Shown here piece by piece: positions 36,742 to 44,762 of a stretch of 64,000 nt of DNA. Numbering within the stretch: position 1 is the first letter of the stretch; every line of letters starts with the position of its first letter. A program made the translations under genes and the position numbers. The notes beneath the pieces are model-generated. The model saw only the letters and a program-made list of their open reading frames with translations, did not search any database and was not told the origin of the DNA. Origin of the DNA: Litoreibacter ascidiaceicola (GTDB taxonomy: Bacteria; Pseudomonadota; Alphaproteobacteria; Rhodobacterales; Rhodobacteraceae); contig NZ_FQUV01000002.1 in assembly GCF_900129235.1 (NCBI RefSeq), positions 434,001 to 498,000 on the forward strand, given 5' to 3'.

Positions 36742-37014
36742 ATGGATTTGAAAATGATCGACCGGAAGGGCCTGATCCGCGAGGCCTACCGGATCGAGGG
36801 GATCACCGAAAGCGAGTGCCGCTCGATCTTTCTGGACTGGGCACTCAACTTGCCTGACGGGCAAGACAGCTCCGCCGCGATTGCCGGACTGCTGGATGCC
36901 TATAGCGCCATGCCGGAGACGCACCCGATGACGCTCGTCCTTCGTGAAGGACTGGCGGCAAAGCCGGAAGCGAAGCGGCGGGGTGGTCGAAAGGCACGGC
37001 TGAAAGAAACGTAG
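36742..37014 (+). CDS. Conserved small protein of unknown function
   Basis: A 90-residue soluble protein: MDLKMIDRKGLIREAYRIEG, then ITESECRSIFLDWALNLPDG, then a helix over DSSAAIAGLLDAYSAMPETH and a basic tail KPEAKRRGGRKARLKE. I believe close relatives occur across Rhodobacterales, but I do not know a function. ATG at 36742 is preferred over an in-frame ATG at 36730 because GGAG lies six bases before it. It follows glnE by 50 bases in the same direction and ends before a strong terminator, so co-transcription with glnE is likely. The basic tail might contact nucleic acid; that is speculation. Confidence 0.65.
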   Translation: MDLKMIDRKGLIREAYRIEGITESECRSIFLDWALNLPDGQDSSAAIAGLLDAYSAMPETHPMTLVLREGLAAKPEAKRRGGRKARLKET

Positions 37015-37037
37015 GCCGACACGCACGGCCCAAAAGA

Positions 37038-37078
37038 AAACGCCGCTGCTCCAGTCCGGAGCGGCGGCGTTTCAGTTT
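37038..37078. terminator. Strong bidirectional terminator
   Basis: Arms 37038-37052 and 37058-37072 form a 15-bp stem with one G-U pair and a 5-nt loop (AGTCC), flanked by an A-rich run before and CAGTTTTT after. It lies between the convergent glnE-linked small gene and the IalB gene. Confidence 0.85.
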
Positions 37079-37095
37079 TTCAGATGATCTGGCGA

Positions 37096-37782
37096 TCACT
37101 CAGCTTCGGTTGCGGCTTTCACAGCGTCGAAACCAGCGGTGAACCCGCTCAGGGACATGGTCAGCTCTACACGTTGGTCTGGCGCTTGTGCCGGAACCAC
37201 AACAATTTTCGCGGAGTTGCCTGCCTTGAAGGCCGCGACATCACCAGCCGTGAAGCCAACGCGAGAGAAGCAGCCAATCGTGGTGCAGAAGGTGAACGGG
37301 TAGACCTTGGCCTTGCCACCATCCACCGACAGCAGAACATTTTGCGTCAGCAGGGTTTCAAGAGGCGTCACAATCGTTGCACCCGCGGCGAGCTTGTCGT
37401 CATCGGGCAGGTTGAACAGATTGATCTCGGCCACCGAGTTGCCTTGCTGGTCTTCCAGCAGCTGGTACAGCTGGCAAGGGTCTTTGGTGCCTTCGGGGGC
37501 TTTGATGCAGCGAAGTTCCCAATCACCGTGATCGGAGATTTTATAGGTCTTGCCAACTTCCACCACTTCGGAACCCGTATTCAGGCCGTCAGCACGCGGG
37601 GTCTCGGCCTCAGCTTCGGCCGCCGGGGCGTCAGTTGCCGGAGCTTCGGTTGCGGGGGCCTCGGTCGCAGTTTCTTCTGCGGCTTCGGTGGTTGTATCGG
37701 TTGCAGTCTGCGCCAACGCGCCGCCAGCAACAAAAGCGCTCAATGCGGCGCCAATCATCAGGGATTTCAAATACTCAGACAT
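37096..37782 (-). CDS. Invasion-associated locus B (IalB) family secreted protein
   Basis: A 228-residue exported protein: signal peptide (LMIGAALSAFVAGGALAQ), a low-complexity linker of repeated A-T-E-A-P units (residues 26-62, for example ATEAPATEAPATDAPAAEAE), and the IalB domain from about residue 75 with paired cysteines (WELRCIK, DPCQLYQ, FTFCTTIGCFSRVGF). Named after a Bartonella protein needed for erythrocyte invasion; in free-living Rhodobacterales its role is unknown, probably periplasmic. Upstream lie two candidate small-RNA genes on the same strand. Confidence 0.9.
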   Translation of the reverse strand: MSEYLKSLMIGAALSAFVAGGALAQTATDTTTEAAEETATEAPATEAPATDAPAAEAEAETPRADGLNTGSEVVEVGKTYKISDHGDWELRCIKAPEGTKDPCQLYQLLEDQQGNSVAEINLFNLPDDDKLAAGATIVTPLETLLTQNVLLSVDGGKAKVYPFTFCTTIGCFSRVGFTAGDVAAFKAGNSAKIVVVPAQAPDQRVELTMSLSGFTAGFDAVKAATEAE

Positions 37783-37902
37783 GTGATCCTGCTACTCAAT
37801 TTTGATATTGGCAGGGGTTTAACACGCGCGTGCAGGGGTGTCAGGTCGGAAAACGCAATTCTGCCTCTGAGCAGGGGAATTTCCGCCGAGAATCAGCGCC
37901 AA

Positions 37903-37970
37903 TGAAAAAAGGGCCCGCAAGCAGGCCCTTCTTCCGAATTTTTCTCCCCGTCGGACTAGGCCGACTTATG
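37903..37970 (-). ncRNA. Candidate small RNA A (promoter, hairpin, intrinsic terminator)
   Basis: Within the 425-bp gap between the IalB and HerA-like genes. On the minus strand a promoter-like pair (see separate entry) would start a transcript near 37970 of about 68 nt. It holds a 5-bp hairpin GTCGG-CCTAGT-CCGAC (37965-37950), a purine-rich stretch, and a terminator AAGGGCC-TGCTTGCG-GGCCCTT followed by TTTT (stem 37930-37909). No ORF with a ribosome site is seen. It could instead be the leader and attenuator of the IalB gene, which starts about 120 bases further on. Confidence 0.5.
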
Positions 37971-37976
37971 AGGCAA

Positions 37977-38005
37977 ACTTTAGGCGTCCAAAGCGCTTCG
38001 GTCAA
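37977..38005 (-). promoter_or_regulatory. Candidate promoter of small RNA A
   Basis: Minus-strand TTGACC (38005-38000), exactly 17 nt, then TAAAGT (37982-37977). Placement fits the start of the 68-nt candidate RNA. Confidence 0.5.
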
Positions 38006-38042
38006 CTGTAAACCTGCGACAATTTGTTCACATTCCTATCGG

Positions 38043-38126
38043 CAAAAAAAGGCCGTGTCGCGAAGACACGGCCCAGTCGACAGGGAGGAAGTCATGCAAT
38101 GTGCTGCCAAGACAGCCACATCAGCA
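38043..38126 (-). ncRNA. Candidate small RNA B with anti-Shine-Dalgarno motif
   Basis: Minus-strand element of about 84 nt. In order: a hairpin ATGTGGCTG-TCTTGG-CAGCACAT (one bulge), the motif CTTCCTCCC (38091-38083) complementary to ribosome-binding sites, and a terminator with a perfect 9-bp stem GGCCGTGTC/GACACGGCC (38073-38051), loop TTCGC, then seven T. Short alphaproteobacterial sRNAs such as CcsR (Rhodobacter) and the alpha-r15 family carry similar CCTCC motifs. The same bases on the plus strand look like a Shine-Dalgarno site before an 11-codon reading frame, and the minus strand also has an 11-codon frame beginning near the expected start; neither is convincing as a gene. Confidence 0.55.
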
Positions 38127-38131
38127 TGACG

Positions 38132-38158
38132 ATGATACTGGCACATAGACGTTAACAA
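38132..38158 (-). promoter_or_regulatory. Candidate promoter of small RNA B
   Basis: Minus-strand TTGTTA (38158-38153) and TATCAT (38137-38132) separated by 15 nt, shorter than the optimum. It lies back-to-back with the HerA-like gene, which starts at 38208 on the plus strand. A stress sigma factor is possible but not shown. Confidence 0.35.
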
Positions 38159-38207
38159 GCTATTGTGGCACGACATAAAAACCGATCGAGTGCAGTTAGG
38201 GGCGAAC

Positions 38208-39764
38208 ATGGCAGAAACGAGTAGCATTTTTGTAGGCGGTGGCGGCGAGAGTTACGCGGATCCGCAAGAGCTTTTGCTGAAATACGCCAACCGCCATGGC
38301 CTCATCGCGGGCGCCACGGGGACGGGCAAAACCGTGACTTTGCAGATTTTGGCGGAAAGCCTGTCCAACGCAGGTGTTCCGGTTTTCATGTCCGATGTAA
38401 AAGGGGACCTGTCCGGTCTGGCGGTTGCAGGAAAAGACACTCACAAGCTGCATGGTGCGTTCATGGAACGTGCAGCCAAGATCGGCTTCTCGGATTTTAG
38501 CTACGATTCCTTCCCGGTGACTTTTTGGGACATGTATGGTGAAAGTGGGCATCCTGTTCGCACAACGGTCAGCGAAATGGGCCCGCTGCTCTTGTCCCGC
38601 CTTTTGGAGCTTTCGGAGGCGCAGGAAGGCATTTTGAACATTGCCTTTCGCGTGGCCGATGAAGAAGGTCTGCCATTGTTGGACCTCAAGGATTTGCAGT
38701 CCTTACTGGTCTGGATCGGGCAGAATGCGAAATCGCTGGCGCTGCGCTATGGCTTCGTTTCCTCGCGATCGGTTGGCGCGATCCAGCGTCGACTGTTGGT
38801 ATTGGAAAACCAGGGCGCTGCCGATTTCTTCGGGGAGCCAGCTTTGGACCTTGAGGACATGTTCCATGTCGACGCGGACGGGCGCGGGCAGATCAACATC
38901 CTTGCCGCCGACAAGCTGATGTCCGCCCCGAAACTGTACGCAACCTTCCTGCTCTGGATGCTGTCGGAACTGTTCGAGACGCTTCCGGAAATCGGGGATC
39001 CCGACAAGCCGAAATTCGTCTTTTTCTTTGACGAGGCGCATTTGTTGTTTGACGGCGCGCCGAAAGCTTTGGTCGACAAGGTCGAGCAAGTCGCGCGCCT
39101 GATCCGCTCCAAGGGCGTAGGGGTCTATTTTATCACGCAAAAGCCCGCCGATGTGCCGGAAGATATTCTGGGGCAGCTGGGCAACCGCGTGCAGCATGCA
39201 TTGAGGGCTTTTACCCGCAAGGATCAAAAAGATTTGCGGTTGGCAGCGGATACGTATCGCGAAAATCCGCGTTTTGATGTCGAGGATGCGATCAAGGAAG
39301 TTGGGGTCGGTGAAGCCGTGACCTCGTTCCTGATCAAAAAAGGCGTTCCGGGCGTGGTGGAGCGCACCTTGATCCGCCCACCGTCCTCGCAACTTGGACC
39401 GATCACCAGCAAAGAGCGTCGCGCGATCCTCTCGGCTTCCCCAGTCGCAGGAAAATACGAGACTGCATTGGACCGTGAATCAGCGTTCGAGATGTTGGCA
39501 CAACGCGCAGAAGCGGCAGCAAAAGCCGCTGAAGAGGCCGAGGCCAAAGAAGACGAGTTGGAAGCCCGCGAGCGGGAATATCAAACAGGTCGCCGGTATT
39601 CGGGCACGCGCGTCAAAAGGTCCACCTCCAAGACGAAAACGCGAAAGCGCCGCGGCGACAGTGTGGGGGAGGCGTTTGCCAAATCCATGATGCGCTCGCT
39701 TGGGACAAAGACCGGCACAGCACTTGTGCGCGGGATTATGGGAAGCCTGTTCAAGGCACGATAA
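38208..39764 (+). CDS. HerA-like ATPase (DUF853 family)
   Basis: A 518-residue cytoplasmic ATPase of the DUF853/YjgR family, related to HerA-type DNA translocases. Walker A is GATGTGKT at residues 35-42 and Walker B is [39 protein letters not shown] carries the arginine-finger region. The C-terminal 110 residues are an alanine/glutamate-rich coiled-coil ([20 protein letters not shown]) and a basic tail ([17 protein letters not shown]). The physiological role is unknown. ATG at 38208 is preceded by AGGGG; an in-frame start 15 codons earlier is rejected. It ends base-to-base with the convergent mazG. Confidence 0.9.
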   Translation: MAETSSIFVGGGGESYADPQELLLKYANRHGLIAGATGTGKTVTLQILAESLSNAGVPVFMSDVKGDLSGLAVAGKDTHKLHGAFMERAAKIGFSDFSYDSFPVTFWDMYGESGHPVRTTVSEMGPLLLSRLLELSEAQEGILNIAFRVADEEGLPLLDLKDLQSLLVWIGQNAKSLALRYGFVSSRSVGAIQRRLLVLENQGAADFFGEPALDLEDMFHVDADGRGQINILAADKLMSAPKLYATFLLWMLSELFETLPEIGDPDKPKFVFFFDEAHLLFDGAPKALVDKVEQVARLIRSKGVGVYFITQKPADVPEDILGQLGNRVQHALRAFTRKDQKDLRLAADTYRENPRFDVEDAIKEVGVGEAVTSFLIKKGVPGVVERTLIRPPSSQLGPITSKERRAILSASPVAGKYETALDRESAFEMLAQRAEAAAKAAEEAEAKEDELEAREREYQTGRRYSGTRVKRSTSKTKTRKRRGDSVGEAFAKSMMRSLGTKTGTALVRGIMGSLFKAR

Positions 39765-40574
39765 CTACCGTCTGCTTTCCGCCTTCACTTCGTCCCACAG
39801 GGCGTCCATTTCGGACAAGTCCGACTGGGACGGGGTTTTGCCACGCGCTGCCAGCTTCGCCTCGACCGCTTCAAACCGGCGGGTGAATTTCGCGTTTGCG
39901 GCCCGCAAAGCTGCTTCGGGGTCCAGCCCCAGATGGCGGCCAAGATTTGCCATGACAAAGAGTAAATCCCCGAACTCTTCCTCGACTTCGGTTTGGGTGA
40001 AGGTATCGCGTGCTTCGACCAATTCGCGGGCCTCCTCGACAATCTTGTCGAGCACTTCATCCGTTGAAGGCCAATCGAAGCCGACCCGTGCGGCCCGCTT
40101 TTGCAACTTCAAAGCCCGCAACAAGGCGGGAAGGCCCACAGCGACGCCATCCAGCGTGCCGCCTTGCGCTTTGCCCGCGCGCTCCGCAGCTTTGATCTGC
40201 TCCCAGTCCGCCACTTGTTGTTCGGCGGATTTATCACGGCTTTCATCGCCAAAAACGTGGGGATGGCGGGCAATCATCTTGTCCGAAATCGCGTTGGCGA
40301 CGGAGGCGAAGTCAAACAGCCCTGCCTCGGTGCCCATTTGAGTGTGGTAAACCGTCTGGAGCAGCAGATCGCCCAACTCCCCCTCCAGTTCTTTCCAGTC
40401 ACTGCGTTCGATGGCGTCAGCGACCTCATAGGCTTCTTCGATGGTGTAGGGCGCGATGGAAGCGAAGTCCTGTTCGATGTCCCAAGGACAGCCCGATTTC
40501 GGGTCCCGCAGACGGCGCATGATTTCAATCAGGCGGGGCATGGGCTGTGAGGCGTCATGGACAAGATCAGGCAT
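39765..40574 (-). CDS. mazG: Nucleoside triphosphate pyrophosphohydrolase MazG
   Basis: Hydrolyses NTPs to NMP and pyrophosphate, cleaning noncanonical nucleotides and lowering ppGpp-related signals in relatives. The 269-residue protein has two MazG domains: the first with CPWDIEQDFASIAPYTIEEA and the EExxE/ExxD metal motif (ELEGELGDLLLQ), the second with KIVEEARELVEA and VEEEFGDLLFVMAN. ATG at 40574 gives the normal N terminus; a longer in-frame version would overlap the upstream M20 gene. Divergent from the M20 amidohydrolase gene. Confidence 0.95.
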   Translation of the reverse strand: MPDLVHDASQPMPRLIEIMRRLRDPKSGCPWDIEQDFASIAPYTIEEAYEVADAIERSDWKELEGELGDLLLQTVYHTQMGTEAGLFDFASVANAISDKMIARHPHVFGDESRDKSAEQQVADWEQIKAAERAGKAQGGTLDGVAVGLPALLRALKLQKRAARVGFDWPSTDEVLDKIVEEARELVEARDTFTQTEVEEEFGDLLFVMANLGRHLGLDPEAALRAANAKFTRRFEAVEAKLAARGKTPSQSDLSEMDALWDEVKAESRR

Positions 40575-40632
40575 TGCAGTGTCTTTACGTTTGGAGGATC
40601 GTTGCGCGCAGATAACCAGAAGGAACGCCCGC

Positions 40633-41793
40633 ATGCCACCCGTGAACCGCATCGCCGACTACGCTGAAGATATGAAAGCCTGGCGCCGATGGATGCACCA
40701 GCATCCCGAATTGCAGTTCGAGTGCCACGAAACGGCGGCGTTCGTGGTGGCGCGCCTGAAAGAGTTCGGGATCACGGAAATTCACGAAGGCATCGCGCAA
40801 AGCGGCGTCGTGGCGATCATCGAAGGGCAGGGTGACGGTCCAACGATTGGACTACGCGCAGACATGGATGCTTTGCCGATGCAGGAAGCCACGGGGCTGG
40901 ACTATGCGTCTACCGTAGAAGGCAAAATGCACGCCTGTGGTCACGACGGGCATACGACGATGCTTCTTGGGGCGGCGCGGTATCTGGCCGAGACGCGGAA
41001 TTTCAAGGGCCGAGTCGCGTTAATCTTCCAGCCTGCGGAGGAAGGCGGCGGCGGTGCGGGCGTCATGGTCGAGGAAGGCATCATGGAGCGCTTTGACATC
41101 AGCGAAGTCTACGCGCTGCACAACAACCCCGGCGTTCCGTTTGGCGAGTTTGTGACAACGCCCGGCCCGATCATGGCGGCGGTTGATACGTTCCACATTC
41201 ATATCGACGGCGTTGGCGGGCACGGCGCTTACCCGCATGAGACGAAAGACCCTGTGGTCGCGACATTGGGCATCTGCAACGCAATCCAGACCATCGTATC
41301 GCGGAACCATAAGTCGCTAGATGATCTGGTGGTCTCGGTGACGCAAATCCACACTGGCTCGGCTGACAATGTCATTCCAGATACAGCCTATATCAACGGC
41401 ACCGTGCGTACCTTCGATCCAACCGTGCAGGATATGGTCGAGCGTCGCTTGACAGAGATCGTGGCCGGGCAGGCGGCAAGCTATGGTGTGGCGGCGCGTC
41501 TGACATATGAACGCGGCTATCCTGCGACGGTAAATGATGCGCGCAAAACTGCGTTTGCTGCAGATGTTGCGCGCCAGATCGCGGGCGATACGGCGGTGAA
41601 TGACGAAGGCGGTCGCGAGATGGGGGCTGAGGATTTTTCCTACATGCTGGAAAAACGCTCCGGAGCTTACCTGTTCCTTGGCCAAGGCACCGACGCAGGT
41701 CTGCACAACCCCAACTACAATTTCAACGACGAGGTCGCCCCGATCGGTGCGTCCTTCTTTGCGAAACTGGTGGAAACCGCACAGCCGCTTTAG
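40633..41793 (+). CDS. M20 family amidohydrolase (hippurate hydrolase-like)
   Basis: A 386-residue dinuclear metallo-hydrolase that cleaves N-acyl amino acids or similar amides. Motifs: WMHQHPELQFECHETA, GLRADMDALPMQE, MHACGHDGHTTMLLGAA with zinc-binding Cys/His residues, QPAEEGGGGA with the catalytic glutamate pair, and GHGAYPHETKDPV in the dimerisation domain. Substrate cannot be told; hippurate, N-acetyl amino acids and indole-acetyl amino acids are all used by relatives. ATG at 40633 follows AGAAGGA. The convergent flavin reductase gene ends 4 bases inside its 3' end. Confidence 0.92.
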   Translation: MPPVNRIADYAEDMKAWRRWMHQHPELQFECHETAAFVVARLKEFGITEIHEGIAQSGVVAIIEGQGDGPTIGLRADMDALPMQEATGLDYASTVEGKMHACGHDGHTTMLLGAARYLAETRNFKGRVALIFQPAEEGGGGAGVMVEEGIMERFDISEVYALHNNPGVPFGEFVTTPGPIMAAVDTFHIHIDGVGGHGAYPHETKDPVVATLGICNAIQTIVSRNHKSLDDLVVSVTQIHTGSADNVIPDTAYINGTVRTFDPTVQDMVERRLTEIVAGQAASYGVAARLTYERGYPATVNDARKTAFAADVARQIAGDTAVNDEGGREMGAEDFSYMLEKRSGAYLFLGQGTDAGLHNPNYNFNDEVAPIGASFFAKLVETAQPL

Positions 41794-42293
41794 GCGAGGT
41801 TTTGATACGCCCGATTGCCGTATAACAAAGGTGGCCCGTCAAGGCAGGCCACCTGCAAGACCGAGCCGATCATGACGTGATGGGTGCCGATACGCTCGTC
41901 TGACAGCAGTTTGCAATCGAAGCGTGCCAATGCTGTGACCAACCCCGGCGCGCCGCTCCGCATAGGTTCGAACTGTCCGGCGGTGAACTTGTCACCGCCC
42001 GGCGCAGGGGTGCGGCTGGCAAAGACATTGGCGATGTCGGTCTGATCCGCCCCCAAGAGGTTTATGCAAAAACAGCGGTTGTTCAGGATGGCAGGTGCCG
42101 CGGTGGTTTCGTGGTGCAAACACACCAGCATGGTCGGCGCATCCCCGTCCGCGGACACGGATGTCATCGCCGAAACGGTCGCCCCAGCGGGACCAACAGG
42201 ACCATCGGTCGTCACGATTGTCACCGAGGAGACCAGCTGGCTCATCGCATCCACAAACTTGTCGCGAAGTTGGAGTCGTTCAGGTGTTGTCAT
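41790..42293 (-). CDS. Flavin reductase domain protein
   Basis: A 167-residue FMN-binding split-barrel protein of the flavin reductase-like family, which reduces free flavin with NAD(P)H, often for a partner monooxygenase. Conserved stretches: FVDAMSQLVSSVTIVTTDG, GATVSAMTSVSADGDAPTML, NNRCFCINLLGADQTDIANV and FDCKLLSDERIGTHHVMIGS (20 residues). ATG at 42293 has AAGAAGG upstream; longer frames run antisense into the aminotransferase gene. No monooxygenase gene is adjacent, so the partner is unknown. Divergent from the aminotransferase operon. Confidence 0.88.
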   Translation of the reverse strand: MTTPERLQLRDKFVDAMSQLVSSVTIVTTDGPVGPAGATVSAMTSVSADGDAPTMLVCLHHETTAAPAILNNRCFCINLLGADQTDIANVFASRTPAPGGDKFTAGQFEPMRSGAPGLVTALARFDCKLLSDERIGTHHVMIGSVLQVACLDGPPLLYGNRAYQNLA

Positions 42294-42411
42294 GGTCGCC
42301 TTCTTGGTTCGCGCTGTAGTTCCTGTCTGCCTGTGCATGAACTTAGGCGCAAGTCTTGCATTGTCACGAACGCGGGGGCAGGTTGGCGATATAATTGACG
42401 AAGGAGCGATC

Positions 42412-43794
42412 ATGAGCGCTGACACCAACCTCGACATTGCAGCGCTGGACAAGGCCCACGCGCTGCATCCTTGGACCCATTTCGAGAGCTTCGTCCGCGA
42501 CGGACCCTTGGTGATCGAGCGCGGATCCGGCTGTTCCCTGTGGGATAGCGATGGACGGGAATATCTGGATGCGGTCGGTGGGCTTTGGTGCACAAATATC
42601 GGTTTGGGTCGCCGCGAAATGGCCGAAACCATCGCCGCACAGGCCGAGAAACTGGCCTTCTCCAACACCTTCGTGGACATGACCAACGGACCGTCCGCCT
42701 TGCTAAGCGCCAAGCTGGCGGAACTGGCTCCGGGTGATTTGAACCACGTCCATCTGACAACTGGCGGCTCCACCGCTGTCGACAGCGCCTACCGCATGGT
42801 TGCGTATTATCAGCGCTGCTCCGGTCGGCCGGACAAAACCCATGTCATCGCGCGTGACAGTTCTTACCACGGCTCCAGCTTTGCGACGATTTCAATCGGC
42901 AAACGGTCCGGCGACAAGATGCCGGAGTTTGAATACCTATCAGAGGGAATTCACCACGTCAGCGCACCAGACTGCTACCGCGCGATAGGGGAGCGGAGCG
43001 AGGCGGAGTTCTGCGATGATCTGGTTGTGGAGTTCGAAGCCAAGATTAACGAAATCGGCCCCGACAAAGTGGGTGGTTTCTTCGCGGAACCCATTCAAGC
43101 GTCCGGAGGCGTCGTGGTGCCGCCCAAAGGCTACCTGAAACGCATGGCAGAGGTTTGCCAGAAGCACGATATTCTGTTCATCGCGGATGAGGTGGTAACG
43201 GGGTTCGGGCGCTTGGGTCACTGGTTCGCGTCGTGGGACGAATTCGGGGTGCAGCCGGACATCATTTGCTGCGCCAAGGGCCTTAGCTCCGGCTACCAAC
43301 CCATTGGTGCCATGATCTTTTCCGACCGGATATGGGACGCGATGCAAGGGGATCGCTGGTACGCATCCGGCTTTACCTATGCGGGGCATCCGGTAGCCTG
43401 TGCGGCGGCGCTGAAGAATATCGAGATTATCGAGCGCGAGGGCCTTCTCGCGCATGCCACAAAGGTCGGCCAGTATTTCGAAGATCGCTTAGGGCAACTG
43501 GAAAACCTGCCGATGGTTGGCGATGTTCGCGGGCGCAAGCTGATGCTGTGTGTCGAAAACGTAGCTGACAAAGCCACAAAAGCATTGTTGCCGGACGATC
43601 TTGACGTGGGCAAGCGCATCGCTGACGCCGCAGAGGCGCGCGGGTTGATGGTGCGCCCGATGGGGCATCTGAATGTCATGTCACCGCCATTGGTGATCAC
43701 GCAATCGCAGGTGGACTTCGTCGCGGAAACCCTTGAATTGGCGATCAAAGAAGTGACGGACCAGCTGGTGCGCGATGGGATAAGGATCGGATAA
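42412..43794 (+). CDS. Class III aminotransferase (omega-amino acid/polyamine type)
   Basis: A 460-residue PLP-dependent enzyme that moves an amino group from an omega-amine or diamine to a keto acid. PLP lysine is K289 in CCAKGLSSGYQP; other motifs are DAVGGLWCTNIGLGRREMAE, LTTGGSTAVDSAYRM, RDSSYHGSS and LFIADEVVTGFGRLG. It starts after GAAGGAGC. It overlaps the first ureohydrolase gene by one base, which in turn overlaps the second, so all three form one operon. With agmatinase-type partners, putrescine or a guanidino compound is a plausible substrate, but beta-alanine or taurine types have the same motifs. Confidence 0.88.
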   Translation: MSADTNLDIAALDKAHALHPWTHFESFVRDGPLVIERGSGCSLWDSDGREYLDAVGGLWCTNIGLGRREMAETIAAQAEKLAFSNTFVDMTNGPSALLSAKLAELAPGDLNHVHLTTGGSTAVDSAYRMVAYYQRCSGRPDKTHVIARDSSYHGSSFATISIGKRSGDKMPEFEYLSEGIHHVSAPDCYRAIGERSEAEFCDDLVVEFEAKINEIGPDKVGGFFAEPIQASGGVVVPPKGYLKRMAEVCQKHDILFIADEVVTGFGRLGHWFASWDEFGVQPDIICCAKGLSSGYQPIGAMIFSDRIWDAMQGDRWYASGFTYAGHPVACAAALKNIEIIEREGLLAHATKVGQYFEDRLGQLENLPMVGDVRGRKLMLCVENVADKATKALLPDDLDVGKRIADAAEARGLMVRPMGHLNVMSPPLVITQSQVDFVAETLELAIKEVTDQLVRDGIRIG

Positions 43795-44762
43795 TGGCAC
43801 TTACTGATGCAGCAAACGACGTAGACAATGCGTTAACGCGCGACGGTTTTCGGGGGCATAGCTTCGAGAACGCCTTTGGCGGTGCGCTCAGCTTCCTGCG
43901 CCGAACCTATAGCAAGGACCTCACGGATGTTGACCTAGCCGTAACAGGAATTCCGTTCGACCAAGCCGTCACGCACCGTCCCGGCACGCGTCTTGGGCCG
44001 CGCGCCATTCGGGAGGTCTCGACGTTGCAGGCCTGCGATCCGCCTTATGGCTGGGACATTGATCCAATGGTGGATTTCAATGTTGCAGACTACGGAGATT
44101 TAGCGTTTGATTACGCAGACATACCTGCCTTTCCTAAAGCAGTTACAAACCACATATCCGGTATTCTTGACGCAGGAGCAGGTTCTCTGTGTCTTGGTGG
44201 CGATCACTACATCACATTCCCGATTTTGCGGGCCTATGTGAAGAAATTCGGGCCTCTATCCTTGTTGCAGTTCGATGCCCATTCCGACACCTGGCCCGAC
44301 TATGACATGGCCCGTGTTGACCACGGGACCATGTTTTATAAGGCGGTGAAGGAAGGTCTGATCGTGCCGGAACGCTCGGTGCAGGTCGGCATCCGGACCG
44401 TTTGCGAGGACTATATGGGCGTGAACGTCATAGATGCCCGCGAAGTGCATGAAGACGGGACGGCGGCTGTGGTGAAGAAGATCAAATCCATCATCGGTGA
44501 CCATCAAACCTATCTGACCTTCGATATTGATTGCCTCGACCCTGCCTTCGCGCCGGGAACCGGTACGCCTGTCTCGGGCGGGTTGAGTTCGGCGCAAGCG
44601 CTTCACATCCTGCGCGACCTTAAGGGTTTGAATATGGTCGGCGGCGATGTCGTGGAGGTTTCCCCACCGTTCGACGTTGGCAACGCCACCGCTGTTGCGG
44701 GTGCACATGTGGCGACCGAATTGATGTGCCTTTACTGCTATAACAAACGGGAGCGCGCGTGA
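43794..44762 (+). CDS. speB: Agmatinase-family ureohydrolase
   Basis: A 322-residue manganese enzyme that splits urea from a guanidino compound such as agmatine (giving putrescine). The metal ligands are in GGDHYITFP, FDAHSDTWPDY and DIDCLDPAFAPGTGTP; RPGTRLGPRAIREVS is the usual N-terminal substrate loop. Overlaps the aminotransferase stop and the next ureohydrolase start by one base each. Its sequence differs clearly from its neighbour (for example DAHSDTWPDY against [10 protein letters not shown]), so the two probably use different guanidino substrates. Confidence 0.88.
   Translation: MALTDAANDVDNALTRDGFRGHSFENAFGGALSFLRRTYSKDLTDVDLAVTGIPFDQAVTHRPGTRLGPRAIREVSTLQACDPPYGWDIDPMVDFNVADYGDLAFDYADIPAFPKAVTNHISGILDAGAGSLCLGGDHYITFPILRAYVKKFGPLSLLQFDAHSDTWPDYDMARVDHGTMFYKAVKEGLIVPERSVQVGIRTVCEDYMGVNVIDAREVHEDGTAAVVKKIKSIIGDHQTYLTFDIDCLDPAFAPGTGTPVSGGLSSAQALHILRDLKGLNMVGGDVVEVSPPFDVGNATAVAGAHVATELMCLYCYNKRERA

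Noticed and set aside
38092-38127. 11-codon minus-strand frame (MLMWLSWQHIA) with two tryptophans, considered as a leader peptide
   Set aside because: The predicted transcript start coincides with its ATG, leaving no ribosome site, and no trp gene is downstream.
38094-38129. 11-codon plus-strand frame (MQCAAKTATSA) after a strong GGGAGGAAG site
   Set aside because: The apparent ribosome site is the reverse complement of the anti-SD motif in the minus-strand RNA candidate, which also explains the adjoining terminator. Kept only as an alternative.
41960-41990. GGTTCGAA-like sequence resembling a tRNA T-loop
   Set aside because: It lies inside the flavin reductase coding region, and no cloverleaf or acceptor stem pairs around it.
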